Assembly (NCBI RefSeq): GCF_008831545.1
Contig: NZ_CP044523.1
Coordinates: 3,224,001 to 3,288,000 of the forward strand
Length of the DNA stretch: 64,000 nt
DNA from: Halorussus halophilus
GTDB taxonomy: Archaea; Halobacteriota; Halobacteria; Halobacteriales; Haladaptataceae
Direction: 5' to 3'
Both the position numbers and the translations under genes were made by a program. Of the stretch, positions 1-9,337 are shown in pieces. How positions within the stretch are numbered: position 1 is the stretch's first letter; each line of letters begins with the position of its first letter. A model generated the notes under the pieces. The model ran no database searches. It saw only the letters and a program-made list of their open reading frames with translations, and had not been told where the DNA came from.

Positions 1-429
1 GACGACCCGACCATCGAGATAGAATTTCGCACGCCAACTTGCATTGAGGAAGCAGGGGACGTGACGACGATGTTCCCCACGAGGACGGCGGTGTTCCAGA
101 GTCTCCTCGGTAAGTGGAATCGGACGGCTCCGAGCGATTACGAGTTCGACCTGTCGCACGACGACCTCGCATCCAGCATTATCGAGAAACCCGACGCGCG
201 CTCGTACCAGACTCACAGCGTGTTAGTGAATCGGATTACCAACGACGACGGTGAGACGCGACCACTGTTCCGGCAGGGGTTCACCGGTAACTGTGAGTAC
301 GATTTCAAGGGAGCTTCTGAGAGTCTGCGGAATGCGGTGACGGCGCTTGCGGTGTTTGCTCGGTACTCGGGTGTCGGGAGTGCCGTAGCTCGGGGTTGTG
401 GAGCAGTCAATGTGGAGGTAAAAGAATGA
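1..429 (+). CDS. cas6: Cas6 CRISPR endoribonuclease, C-terminal part (start lies before the window)
   Basis: The frame is open from base 1 to a TGA at 427-429, so the 5' end lies outside the window and the GTG at 61 is not a real start. The visible 142 residues match the C-terminal half of Cas6: an FRTPT strand, an FPTRTAVFQSLLGKW segment, and a terminal glycine-rich loop (GVGSAVARGCGAV) typical of the RAMP fold. Cas6 cuts pre-crRNA inside the repeat and leaves an 8-nt 5' handle, which here would be ATTGAAAC. It is the first visible gene of the I-D cluster, 25 bp before cas10d. The N-terminal catalytic histidine region cannot be seen. Confidence 0.85.
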   Translation, partial: DDPTIEIEFRTPTCIEEAGDVTTMFPTRTAVFQSLLGKWNRTAPSDYEFDLSHDDLASSIIEKPDARSYQTHSVLVNRITNDDGETRPLFRQGFTGNCEYDFKGASESLRNAVTALAVFARYSGVGSAVARGCGAVNVEVKE

Positions 430-454
430 AAATCCAGAGGAGATACTTGATAGC

Positions 455-3400
455 ATGACAGAAAACGAAAGACCGCTATCTGGCGGACCATTCGGTAAAC
501 AAGAGTCTGAGAAAGAGGCTACCACAACCCAGCGAGTCCTCAATTCCTACCTCAACGAAATCGACCCGAAACTGCTCGACGTAGGCTGGGGGTTCGTCCC
601 AGCAAAGAGTGTCGAGTATGGGAAGACGGACCAGCCGATGGTGAACCATGTCCGAAACGGCGTGTTCGTTCTTGGCCAGTTGAACGAAGTCATTCCCAAG
701 CTCGGTGGGCGAGAGTTAGATGAGAAGGAGTTCCGTGAGGCTGTCGCGCTGTTCGTGATGCACGATCTCCACAAACTTCGAGGCGAACGAGCCCGCGAAG
801 ACGAGTACGAAATCGAGACAAAGGAAGTCGAACTGCTCGTGGACCGTCTCGAACTTCGAGAGTTTACGCAGGGTTCAGACGCTGACCCACTCGAAATCGA
901 GGACTTCCACGCGTGTGCGGTGGACCACGAGAACTCAGAGCGGTCGAAGTCTGGCAACGCAACTCGTCGGTACAACAGGCTTCGTCCCTTCATCCGTCTG
1001 GCCGACGCGCTGGCTTCCAGTGACTCACCGGAAGCGGCAGTCGAACAGCGAAATCAGGATGCGCTCGCCGAAGCGTATCCGGGGCTTCCAAACGTCTCGC
1101 TCCGGTATCACGCGCTGGACGACGTGAAAGGCGTGTTCACGAACATGCTGAACGGCGTTGTTTCGAAGACACTCGCCGAGGGGTACAACTACCAACTACT
1201 CTCCATCTATCAGGACGGCTGTGTTTACGTCACCACGAACGAGGAGGACGTTGCTTTAGATGACGAACTCGTCGGGACGTTGTACGACCGACTGAAAGAC
1301 GACATCAACGAGTCGCACGAGGCCTACGGAGACGAAACCAAGCTAGCCGAGAACTTGGCGACTCAGTCACAGGGTTTCTACACGATAAACGAGCAGGATT
1401 TCTTCTATGCCGGAACCGGAACCGTTCTTTCGGCTATTGTGGTGAAGGCGACGCAGGACGCCGACCCGGATTCTGACCCAACAGCGACTATGGAAGAGAC
1501 GATGGAGGAACTCTCCGAGTTTCTCCCCTTCGACATCGACAGTTCGAGCCGAGTCGCACCGGGCTACGCCCGTCTCGTCTACACCGTCAAGCGTGCGTTC
1601 GTAGACCCCGTCGTCGCAAAGAGTGAGTCGAGCGACGACCCGCTCGTGGCGACCTGCGAAGTCTTCGACCTCTCTCAAGAGGCGACAGACGCGCTCGTCT
1701 CAGTCCGTGAGGAGAGCGAACTAACTCTCACTGCAGGTGGCAAGTGGGACTACGGATACGCCATCGGTCAGCACGTCGCGGAGCGAGTTCGGAGTAACTC
1801 ACTGTCACCGGGCGACGTAGCAAGGTGGGTCATCGACGGTCTCCTCGAACTCAACGAAGAGTGGCCCGACATCGTGATGGAAGCTCACACCGGGGAACTC
1901 GCCGACGAACTGCGAACATACATCGCGGACGTAGTTCGAGTCGAAGGAGGGTCGCTTCCGCCGACCGAGACCGAACCATCCGACGCCTTCGAGGAACACC
2001 ACGCGAAGCGCCGCGGAAAGACCTGCACGTTCTGCAACCGCGGAACGACGAGTACCCGTAAGAGCGACATGGAAGCCCCCAAGTCGTTGACGACGTTCCA
2101 AGCGGGCTATTCGAACCGAATTCCCGCGGACTCCGGCAAGCCAGACAAACTTCTCGTCTGCGTTCCATGCCAAGTCGAGTTCTCGCTCCGGGAAACAGGG
2201 TCGCAGTGGCGTGCGGACGACAGACTGTTCGTCCACCTCGTGCCGGACTACTTCTACACGCCACAGATGTGGAATCTCTACGCGAACGAGATTTTCCACC
2301 GATTCAGTGGCGAGGAGATGACTCGAATCGGGTGGCTCGCCAGTGCGATGTTTGAGGTCGCCAGCAGAGACGACGGACGGTTCGACTACGACGACGAAGG
2401 CCGATTGAGCTACGTTCCAATAGATGGCGAGGAACCGAAAAGCGCCGAATCGTTTGCACAGGTTCTCCGTGAGGCGACGACCACCGAAGGCGGCCGTCGA
2501 ATGGTCGAAGAACTGAGTCAGGGATTCGACCCGAAGGCTGGTTTCGGCGCGCAGACGATGAGCTTCCACAAGCCCCAAGATAACGAGGTCGAGTTCCAGT
2601 TCTTCGGCGTCTTCGTCGGGCTCTCGATTGCCACGGCGATGGGTCTGCGGGCGTACGTCTCGCAGTCGCCACTGCCCGACGTTCGCGGGCGAGATTTCTC
2701 CGAAATGGTGAAACTCGGTGCAGGATTCAGTCGAATCACAGATTTCTACGGGAGCGACATTCCGCTCTCGGCGCTTCGAGAACGACTCGGCGCGGCGTCA
2801 GCACTCGTTCAACTGGGCTACGAAAACGACAGGGAGGACTCGCTGTTTGCGAAGTATCTTCGTCTGACTCGGAACGAACTGCTTCCGGGTTCGTACCTGC
2901 TGAAGCGGGCGGCCCAAGCTTCCGATGACGGCGACAACGTTGCCTACCTGCTAGAGGAAGCTGACCTTCTGGACCGCTACAGCGGGACGGCCCTCACTGA
3001 CAAACACAGATACGACGACAACGACATGACCAACGACACCAAAGAACGGATTTCGACGCTCGCAGACTACGCGTTCGACGCGATTCGTCCCGTCGGGGGC
3101 AACAGCAAGGCGTACGCCATTGAGCGCGTGTTCCGCGAGAGCGTCAAAGCCGTCAAGGAATCGAATAGCTTGGAGATAGACGAGCAGGACGCAATCGACC
3201 GAATCACCGGTCGGTTGCAGAAGCTTCCCGACCGAAGCGATCAAGTGTACCGCGTCTCCGAGGAGAAGAGCAAACGTGGTGGCACGCCGAACGAGCGAAT
3301 CGAAGCGTACGCCGAACTGTTCGTCACCGACTTGCTCGGACCGAAGTACGACATGAAACCATCACTGCTGAAGCGGGACGCGAACAACCTCGCGGACGGC

Positions 3401-3460
3401 TTCTACGCGGCGACACTTCGACTCCAGCGAGAGCTGTGGAACGACGAGGACGAGGAGTAA
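455..3460 (+). CDS. cas10d: Cas10d (Csc3), large subunit of the type I-D CRISPR effector, with HD nuclease
   Basis: This 1001-residue protein is the signature subunit of subtype I-D. An N-terminal HD-type nuclease is suggested by H65 and by H103-D104 in the MHDLHK motif. The middle has a zinc-binding motif pair, CTFC at 524-527 and CVPC at 569-572. I see no GGDD cyclase motif, as expected for Cas10d, whose palm is inactive. In I-D the target-degrading HD nuclease sits on this subunit and not on Cas3, which fits the Cas3 found here without HD. The ATG at 455 follows a purine-rich AGAGGAG. The csc2 start lies 4 bp after its stop. The upstream gene order cas6-large subunit resembles haloarchaeal I-B, but the HD and zinc motifs and the csc2/csc1 partners argue for I-D. 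Confidence 0.9.
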   Translation: MTENERPLSGGPFGKQESEKEATTTQRVLNSYLNEIDPKLLDVGWGFVPAKSVEYGKTDQPMVNHVRNGVFVLGQLNEVIPKLGGRELDEKEFREAVALFVMHDLHKLRGERAREDEYEIETKEVELLVDRLELREFTQGSDADPLEIEDFHACAVDHENSERSKSGNATRRYNRLRPFIRLADALASSDSPEAAVEQRNQDALAEAYPGLPNVSLRYHALDDVKGVFTNMLNGVVSKTLAEGYNYQLLSIYQDGCVYVTTNEEDVALDDELVGTLYDRLKDDINESHEAYGDETKLAENLATQSQGFYTINEQDFFYAGTGTVLSAIVVKATQDADPDSDPTATMEETMEELSEFLPFDIDSSSRVAPGYARLVYTVKRAFVDPVVAKSESSDDPLVATCEVFDLSQEATDALVSVREESELTLTAGGKWDYGYAIGQHVAERVRSNSLSPGDVARWVIDGLLELNEEWPDIVMEAHTGELADELRTYIADVVRVEGGSLPPTETEPSDAFEEHHAKRRGKTCTFCNRGTTSTRKSDMEAPKSLTTFQAGYSNRIPADSGKPDKLLVCVPCQVEFSLRETGSQWRADDRLFVHLVPDYFYTPQMWNLYANEIFHRFSGEEMTRIGWLASAMFEVASRDDGRFDYDDEGRLSYVPIDGEEPKSAESFAQVLREATTTEGGRRMVEELSQGFDPKAGFGAQTMSFHKPQDNEVEFQFFGVFVGLSIATAMGLRAYVSQSPLPDVRGRDFSEMVKLGAGFSRITDFYGSDIPLSALRERLGAASALVQLGYENDREDSLFAKYLRLTRNELLPGSYLLKRAAQASDDGDNVAYLLEEADLLDRYSGTALTDKHRYDDNDMTNDTKERISTLADYAFDAIRPVGGNSKAYAIERVFRESVKAVKESNSLEIDEQDAIDRITGRLQKLPDRSDQVYRVSEEKSKRGGTPNERIEAYAELFVTDLLGPKYDMKPSLLKRDANNLADGFYAATLRLQRELWNDEDEE

Positions 3461-3463
3461 TTT

Positions 3464-4441
3464 ATGTTCGACTACGACACCTACCCGACGCTCGAACGAG
3501 GCACCGTTCACCGAGACGAGATGACGACCCAGCCGCAGAACAACTTCACGAATATCCTCGTTCTGCGCGAGTTGGAAAGCCACGCCGTCTTCACAACAGA
3601 CGGCCAGAGTGCGGACCTCGCCGACGTAGCCGTCAGTGCGGACGGCCAGCGCGAGACGTATCTTCCGGGGTTGATGTTTATGCGGAAACAGACCGGAAGC
3701 GACCGTCGATTTGCGAAGGCGCTTCAGCGCGACTATCTCGACGACATAGAATGCTCGATGAAAGTCAACGAGATGTGTCAGAAGTGCCCCGAGTGTATCC
3801 TCTACGGAAGTGCGGCGAGTTCCGACGCCGACCAAGCACTCTCTATTACGTCACGAGTCATGTACGACACCGCGTACACGCTCCGTGACGCGAGCGCAGT
3901 CATCGACGAGAAGTTCCAGAACGCTCCTGGCGACGACTACGCGAAGAAGGCCCAACCGACAATTCGTGAACCCGACTTCTTCGAACCGGGAACGCTCTTC
4001 CCCTCGGTCATAACGCTTCGGGATGCCACTCCCGAAGAGCTAGCGTTCGTCCTCGGTATCACGAAGAAGAACAAGCGATACGGAGCGACCACCTCGCGCC
4101 TCGGTCGCGTCAAGAATCACGTCCTCGGCGTCTACACGGGGAGCGAGGAAGGTCCGGCAAACCTCGAGCTGACACGCGAAGTCTTGTCTCGGCTTCAGGA
4201 GGAATCCGACGAGGACCTCAAAGAGATCGTAGCTGGATCAGCGTTCGCCCCCGGTGCTGTCTCTGACCATCTGTTGAGTGCCTTCGACGAGCAGGTATCG
4301 AACGGTCTCGACCTCGAACGTGTACCCGAGGAGACTGTCACGGACCTCCTTGACGCGGCGACCGGCGACAATCTTGCGGACGTTCTCGAAACCCAGCGTG
4401 AAGCTTCGCAGAAATTCATCGACAGCGCGACGGACGAGTGA
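3464..4441 (+). CDS. csc2: Csc2 (Cas7 family), backbone subunit of the type I-D Cascade
   Basis: This 325-residue RAMP protein coats the crRNA spacer as the repeated backbone of the I-D complex. Recognisable Csc2 features are LPGLMFMRKQTGSDRRF near residue 70, a cysteine cluster CQKCPECILYG around 105-117 that probably binds zinc, and the following SITSRVMYDTAYTLRD segment. It starts 4 bp after the cas10d stop, with GAGGAG just upstream as a ribosome binding site. Its TGA touches the region of the csc1 start, so translation is probably coupled. Confidence 0.9.
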   Translation: MFDYDTYPTLERGTVHRDEMTTQPQNNFTNILVLRELESHAVFTTDGQSADLADVAVSADGQRETYLPGLMFMRKQTGSDRRFAKALQRDYLDDIECSMKVNEMCQKCPECILYGSAASSDADQALSITSRVMYDTAYTLRDASAVIDEKFQNAPGDDYAKKAQPTIREPDFFEPGTLFPSVITLRDATPEELAFVLGITKKNKRYGATTSRLGRVKNHVLGVYTGSEEGPANLELTREVLSRLQEESDEDLKEIVAGSAFAPGAVSDHLLSAFDEQVSNGLDLERVPEETVTDLLDAATGDNLADVLETQREASQKFIDSATDE

Positions 4442-4446
4442 AAACC

Positions 4447-5172
4447 ATGACCGGACAGGTACTCGAAGCGAGACTACAAACACAGGGAGAAGTGTGGTTC
4501 GCTTCCCGCGAAGTCGGCCGACTCGCCGACACGGAGTCGTTCGTACTCAATACGGCACTCTACTATGCGCTGGGGTTGGCGGCCGGAAGATATGTCGATA
4601 CGACGTTCGAACCGACGTATCTCGCGGATACTGCCGACGTATCGGATCGTGTGTACGTCTCGCCAGCAGTTCCGATTAGTGACTCTGGGAAGACGAACTT
4701 CATCACGTCGACCTACAACACGAGCGACGACGACTACGCGACGGTCAATTACTCTGCACAGGAGGACCCAGACGCAAAGAAGAACCTCCCGTCGTTTGGG
4801 CGTAGACGAGTGCTTGGGCACGGCAACGACATGCGGTTCTATCTCGTTCCACGCGAGGGAGACGCCGAAGCGATTCAATCACGACTTCCGAAGTACGTTC
4901 GACTCGGCAAGAAGCGCGGGAAGGTGCGAATCGAGACAGAGATGCAGTCCGTCAAGCGAAAGAGTGGTTCGTACGAATTGGGTCACCCCATCGGTGCCTA
5001 CGACACTGAACAGACACCTGTCGGGAATCTCGTCACGAAACGAATGCGTCCGACGCCGCTCGTCGCGCAAGCTGACTTCGAAGGCGAGTATCTGTCGTTC
5101 GATTTCGCTGACGACGATGGCGTATCAACTGGACTCCCGGCCGACGTTTCGTTCCTGAAACAGAAACGATGA
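4447..5172 (+). CDS. csc1: Csc1 (Cas5 family), crRNA 5'-handle binding subunit of type I-D
   Basis: About 241 residues from the ATG at 4447. A GTG at 4438 that overlaps the csc2 stop would add three residues, but the ATG places the first Cas5-like strand (GQVLEARLQTQGEVWFASRE) at the normal N-terminus. Csc1 caps the 5' handle of the crRNA in the I-D Cascade. The protein has the RAMP-type beta-rich pattern and a basic stretch RLGKKRGKVRIETE near residue 155-168. The end overlaps the cas3 start by 4 bp (ATGA), which indicates one transcript. The family assignment rests partly on position between csc2 and cas3. Confidence 0.85.
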   Translation: MTGQVLEARLQTQGEVWFASREVGRLADTESFVLNTALYYALGLAAGRYVDTTFEPTYLADTADVSDRVYVSPAVPISDSGKTNFITSTYNTSDDDYATVNYSAQEDPDAKKNLPSFGRRRVLGHGNDMRFYLVPREGDAEAIQSRLPKYVRLGKKRGKVRIETEMQSVKRKSGSYELGHPIGAYDTEQTPVGNLVTKRMRPTPLVAQADFEGEYLSFDFADDDGVSTGLPADVSFLKQKR

Positions 5173-7343
5173 CGACGATTCCACTGTCTGGTGTGGCGCT
5201 CCGAGAACACGAAGATTCGTACCCGGCGTCGATAATCGACCCGTATCATCACCAGCGAACGCTGCGGGACCTCTTTCGGGACGAGGATGGGTTCGTCGCC
5301 GTTAACGACAGTCCGACCGGTGGTGGAAAAACGATGTCGTGGCTCACACCTGCAGTTGAGTCTGGCGAACACACCGTCGCGGTTTACCCGACGAACGCGC
5401 TCATCACCGATCAAAAGGAGTCCATCGAAAGGGAACTGAAGACACACTTCCCGGAGCGTGAAGATGGTATCAAAGTACTCCATGTCACATCTGATACGAT
5501 ACGGACCAAGTACGCAGAGCAATTCCCGCAGTTCGAGACGAACCGCGAAGTCCTAGAAGCCCTACTCAGAGTCGAATTCTCGAACGCCGAGCAAGTCGTG
5601 CTCCTGACGAATCCGGACATCCTCGTCATGATGTACCGGAATCTGTACCGAGGCGGGTTCACCTACCAGAGTGCGGGCGACATCATTCGTGAACTCAACG
5701 AGTTCACGACGGCAGTTGTGGACGAGTTTCACCGCGCGAGCAGGAAAGAGCAGAATACATTGTTGTTCTTGCTGGACGAGATGTACGACGAAGACGACGA
5801 CTACTGCGCGGTCTCGAAGCTCGTCTTCCTGAGCGCGACTCCCGAAGAACGACTCGAACATCGTTTCCGCGAAGCGATGTCTGCACCGTACTCTCGTGTG
5901 ACGAAGAGCGACCAAAAGGAGCGCATGGCGTTCAGCTCGCCACCGGCACCCGACGGCTGGCGGTCGGTCATGCCACCGACTGACCTCGACGTTCGGCGTG
6001 CTTCGACGTTCGCTACGGGCGATGTACTGCTGGGAGAAGACTGGGAGGACACCAAGTCCTTCTGCGCTCGTGAGGGCAAGACGGTCGTCATCCTCGACGG
6101 GATTCACGAAGTCGAAGTCGTGACGAAGAACCTCCGCGAAGCACTTCCGAACCAACGTGTTGAGCGAATCGACGGCTTCCACGGCAGTGAGAAAGAAGAG
6201 AAACTCGAACGATTCGACGTACTCGTCAGTAATTCGGCAGTCGAGGTCGGTATCGACTTCGAGGTGAAACGACTCGTCTTCTCGGGGCACAATCGGGCAA
6301 GCTTCCTCCAACGATTAGGTCGAATTCGCGGTCGAATCGACGACGGCAGTACGGTCCGCGAAGCACGGTGCTACGTGCCGGATGCTGTCGCAAGTGACCT
6401 CGAAAACGAGGTAGCAGAAACCAAGGGCCGCGTATCCCGCGAGCAACTAACCGCATGGCTCGAAGACGTGTACGAAGACCCACGCGAACCGGAGACGTTC
6501 GACTGGCGCTACTCCGCTGCAGAGGCACTTGCACACGTCAAATCACAGGCCGAGAAGTACGTCGAATCCGACGAAACAGTCGCTCTGGAACAAGGTGACG
6601 AACGAGTCGAGCGTCACTTCAGTGCTCACGAGGAGGGGATCGGTCTGAAGGAAATCAAGCAGTTCGCCGACACGGTATCCCGCGAGGTCAAAGCAGAACT
6701 GCAACGATATCGAGGCGAATCACTCGACGTGCTCGTCTACGACGTGTCGCCGGACTCGGAGAACGAACTGAAGACGTACAACCCGCTCTATCTGCTACGA
6801 TACGGGGACATTGAATTCTTCACCGAGTCCGAATTCCTGCGGAAGGTCCCGTCTGAGCTACGTGGCGAGGTAGAGTCGAAGGCCGACTACGTGGTCGGGT
6901 TCTGCGTATATTCCGGGTCAGTTCCGATGAACGAAGACGGCTACGGACGGTCGGTGACGTTCAAATCGACCTCTGATGTGAACGAGTGGGTCTATCGTGA
7001 GAGCGACAGGAACAATCGTAAGCCGAAGAAAGTACGACTCTCCATCGACGTTGACAGCGTATCCGATGGACAAGGGCGAATTTCCTCTCTTCAGAAGCTC
7101 CGTGACAAAATGGAGCGCGAAGACAACAAGATTCTCTGTTATGCGCTGGAGCAAAACAGCAGTGGCGCGAAGCGACAATACAAACTCGGGGACTTCTTCT
7201 TCCTCTATGGACTGACCACGGGACACTGGGACGACCCCGGATGTGTTGCACTGGGCAACGACGCGCTCTACCTGCACTGTCGAGTCGAAGAGGAGGCAAG
7301 TAAACTCAATTTCGATGACCTTGGACTCGACCTAGGGCCATGA
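5169..7343 (+). CDS. cas3: Cas3' helicase of the type I-D system (no HD domain)
   Basis: A 724-residue superfamily 2 helicase that unwinds target DNA for the I-D effector. Motif I (Walker A) is SPTGGGKT with GGGKT at 51-55. Motif II is DEFH at 185-188, a DExH-type variant, and motif III is SAT at 222-224. Motif VI is QRLGRIRGR at 381-389. No HD nuclease domain is present at either end, as known for I-D, where Cas10d carries it. The last ~270 residues are a family-specific C-terminal region. It overlaps csc1 by 4 bp upstream and cas4 by 4 bp downstream. Confidence 0.9.
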   Translation: MTTIPLSGVALREHEDSYPASIIDPYHHQRTLRDLFRDEDGFVAVNDSPTGGGKTMSWLTPAVESGEHTVAVYPTNALITDQKESIERELKTHFPEREDGIKVLHVTSDTIRTKYAEQFPQFETNREVLEALLRVEFSNAEQVVLLTNPDILVMMYRNLYRGGFTYQSAGDIIRELNEFTTAVVDEFHRASRKEQNTLLFLLDEMYDEDDDYCAVSKLVFLSATPEERLEHRFREAMSAPYSRVTKSDQKERMAFSSPPAPDGWRSVMPPTDLDVRRASTFATGDVLLGEDWEDTKSFCAREGKTVVILDGIHEVEVVTKNLREALPNQRVERIDGFHGSEKEEKLERFDVLVSNSAVEVGIDFEVKRLVFSGHNRASFLQRLGRIRGRIDDGSTVREARCYVPDAVASDLENEVAETKGRVSREQLTAWLEDVYEDPREPETFDWRYSAAEALAHVKSQAEKYVESDETVALEQGDERVERHFSAHEEGIGLKEIKQFADTVSREVKAELQRYRGESLDVLVYDVSPDSENELKTYNPLYLLRYGDIEFFTESEFLRKVPSELRGEVESKADYVVGFCVYSGSVPMNEDGYGRSVTFKSTSDVNEWVYRESDRNNRKPKKVRLSIDVDSVSDGQGRISSLQKLRDKMEREDNKILCYALEQNSSGAKRQYKLGDFFFLYGLTTGHWDDPGCVALGNDALYLHCRVEEEASKLNFDDLGLDLGP

Positions 7344-7951
7344 AAGCCAGCTTTAGGGATGAACTCGTCCCAGTCAGCGCACTGAACGAATACGTCTACT
7401 GTCCACGCCGGTTCTACTACCAACGATACCAAGACGAAATCGGCACGCCGTACGAACTCGTAGACGGCCGGTCGAAGCACGAACGGCAGTCTCGCCGCGG
7501 TGGCTGGGTGCGGGAACGGTACTTTCGCTCGAACGACCTGGGCCTCCACGGCAAGATAGATCTAGTAGAGAGCAACGATGAAACCCTAACGCCCGTCGAG
7601 CGCAAACGAGCTGAGAGCGCCGAATACTACCCGAGTGACGAGGTGCAACTCGCAGGCTACTGCATGCTCCTCGAAACTGCACTCGACGAGTCAGTCAACG
7701 TTGGGTACATCTATCTCTACTCAACCGATCAGCGCTATGCGATTCAAATTACAGAGAATCATCGAAAGACCGTCCGCGAAATCGTTCGCCATATCCGAAC
7801 TATGACCGTCGATTCGATTCCACCACTCACCGACAACCCGAGTAAGTGCGAGGCATGTTCTGCCCGCGAGTACTGTATGCCAGAAGAGACTGCAATGCTT
7901 GAACCCGACAAGGCAAAGGGAACGGGCTTCGAGCGGGAGGAACGAAGATGA
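7340..7951 (+). CDS. cas4: Cas4 RecB-family exonuclease with iron-sulfur cluster
   Basis: A 203-residue Cas4, which helps trim prespacers and select their PAM before Cas1-Cas2 integration. Cysteines for a [4Fe-4S] cluster are C21 (in CPRRFYYQR), C170, C173 and C179. The RecB-like nuclease motifs are GKIDLV (D74), VERKR (E87, K89) and QLAGYC near 103-108. The start overlaps the cas3 stop by 4 bp and the end overlaps cas1 by 4 bp. Confidence 0.93.
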   Translation: MKASFRDELVPVSALNEYVYCPRRFYYQRYQDEIGTPYELVDGRSKHERQSRRGGWVRERYFRSNDLGLHGKIDLVESNDETLTPVERKRAESAEYYPSDEVQLAGYCMLLETALDESVNVGYIYLYSTDQRYAIQITENHRKTVREIVRHIRTMTVDSIPPLTDNPSKCEACSAREYCMPEETAMLEPDKAKGTGFEREERR

Positions 7952-8943
7952 AGGCTTCTGAGGGGATGTTTGACGAGTCCGTTATCTTCGTCACCAAGCA
8001 GGGAACACAAGTTCGGACCGACGAGGGTCGTATCGTCGTCTGGGACGTGGATGGCGACGACGGAGAACTCGCATCCTATCCGACCGAGAAACTGGACACC
8101 ATCAATGTCTTCGGTGGCGTGAACTTCAGCACGCCGTTCGTCGCGCGGGCGAACGAACATGGCATCGTCCTTAATTACTTCACGCAGAACGGCAAGTACC
8201 GTGGGAGTTTCGTTCCTGAGCGAAACACCATCGCAGAGATTCGCCGTGCACAGTACGCGCTGTCTGATGACGATGAACTCGATCTTGCGAAGGCGATGAT
8301 TGCGGGCAAGATCCGGAACGCGCGGACGCTTCTCTCGCGCAAGGGCGTTCACGGAACGGATGTGCTGAAAGACCTCGGTGTTCGCGCCGAGAACGCAACG
8401 AATAAAGACGGCCTCCGTGGAACCGAGGGCGAGGCTGCAGAGCGGTACTTCAACAGGCTTGACGAGACGCTCACCGACGGCTGGACATTCGAGAAACGGA
8501 CGAAGCGACCACCTGAGGACCACATCAACTCACTGCTCTCGCTCACCTACGTCATGATGAAAAACGAGGTCCTGAGTGGGCTGCGGCAGTACAATCTCGA
8601 CCCATTTCTGGGCGTGCTGCACGCGGACCGCCACGGTCGCCCTTCGCTCGCGCTTGACCTACAGGAGGAGTTCCGGCCCATCTTCTGCGACGCGTTTGTC
8701 ACGCGGTTAGTGAATCGTGGTGTGATTACCCACGACGACTTCACGGCGGACAATCACCTCGCGGATGAGGCGTTCAAGACCTATTTGTCGAAGTTCGACG
8801 ACTACATGCAAGAAGAGTTCACGCATCCGCACTTCGAGTACAGCGTTTCTCGACGGAAGGCAATTCGCCAGCAAGTGATTCTCCTCCGGAAAACGATGAC
8901 AGGCGAGATGGACGAGTACCACGCGCTCACATTCGATCGATGA
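7948..8943 (+). CDS. cas1: Cas1 spacer integrase
   Basis: A 331-residue metal-dependent integrase that inserts spacers at the leader end of the array with Cas2. The N-terminal beta domain contains the typical VFGGVNFSTPF segment. The catalytic alpha domain carries E160 (GTEGEAAERYF), H225 (VLHADRHGR) and the acidic patch D237/E240 in DLQEEFRPIFCD. Length and motif spacing are normal for the family. It overlaps cas4 and cas2 by 4 bp each. Confidence 0.95.
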   Translation: MKASEGMFDESVIFVTKQGTQVRTDEGRIVVWDVDGDDGELASYPTEKLDTINVFGGVNFSTPFVARANEHGIVLNYFTQNGKYRGSFVPERNTIAEIRRAQYALSDDDELDLAKAMIAGKIRNARTLLSRKGVHGTDVLKDLGVRAENATNKDGLRGTEGEAAERYFNRLDETLTDGWTFEKRTKRPPEDHINSLLSLTYVMMKNEVLSGLRQYNLDPFLGVLHADRHGRPSLALDLQEEFRPIFCDAFVTRLVNRGVITHDDFTADNHLADEAFKTYLSKFDDYMQEEFTHPHFEYSVSRRKAIRQQVILLRKTMTGEMDEYHALTFDR

Positions 8944-9218
8944 CCATGCGACTCGCAATCACCTACGACGTAAGCGACGATGCGAACCGTCGCCGAGTGT
9001 ATCGCACGCTCCAACGGTACGGCGCGTGGAAACAGTACAGCGTCTTCGAACTAGAGGTATCGAAAACCGAGCGCGTCGAACTAGAAGACGAACTTGAAGA
9101 CCACATCGAACCTGCAGATGGCGACCGAATTCGAATCTACCGCCTCTGTGAATCCTGTCTCGACGACACGACCGACCTCGGTGCAGATCAACCCGGCGAG
9201 CAGTCGAACGTTGTCTAA
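8940..9218 (+). CDS. cas2: Cas2 adaptation protein
   Basis: A 92-residue Cas2 that dimerises and scaffolds Cas1 during spacer integration. The first strand, MRLAITYDVSDD, with the conserved aspartate after the tyrosine, is typical. The ATG at 8940 overlaps the cas1 stop by 4 bp; a second ATG at 8946 would remove two residues and start exactly at MRLAI, so either start is possible. It is the last cas gene, 119 bp before the first repeat. Confidence 0.95.
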   Translation: MTMRLAITYDVSDDANRRRVYRTLQRYGAWKQYSVFELEVSKTERVELEDELEDHIEPADGDRIRIYRLCESCLDDTTDLGADQPGEQSNVV

Positions 9219-9337
9219 CTGGCCGAGTCTTCATCGACCTTTTTAATGTCTGTGTACAGCCCCGGTCCACGAAGAGCGGTGCGTGAACGAGCGGTGGAGC
9301 AAGCTTTATTGGCCCTCTGGCTGTATTTTCACCCCCT
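9219..9337 (+). promoter_or_regulatory. CRISPR leader with candidate array promoter
   Basis: This 119-bp gap between cas2 and the first repeat is the leader. The cas genes sit on this side, the repeats end in ATTGAAAC on this strand, and the only degenerate repeat is at the other end. It holds two AT-rich elements: TTTTTAAT at 9240-9247 and GCTTTATTGG at 9303-9312. The latter is about 28 bp before the first repeat, which fits an archaeal TATA box that starts transcription at the array. The promoter call is by spacing only. Confidence 0.6.
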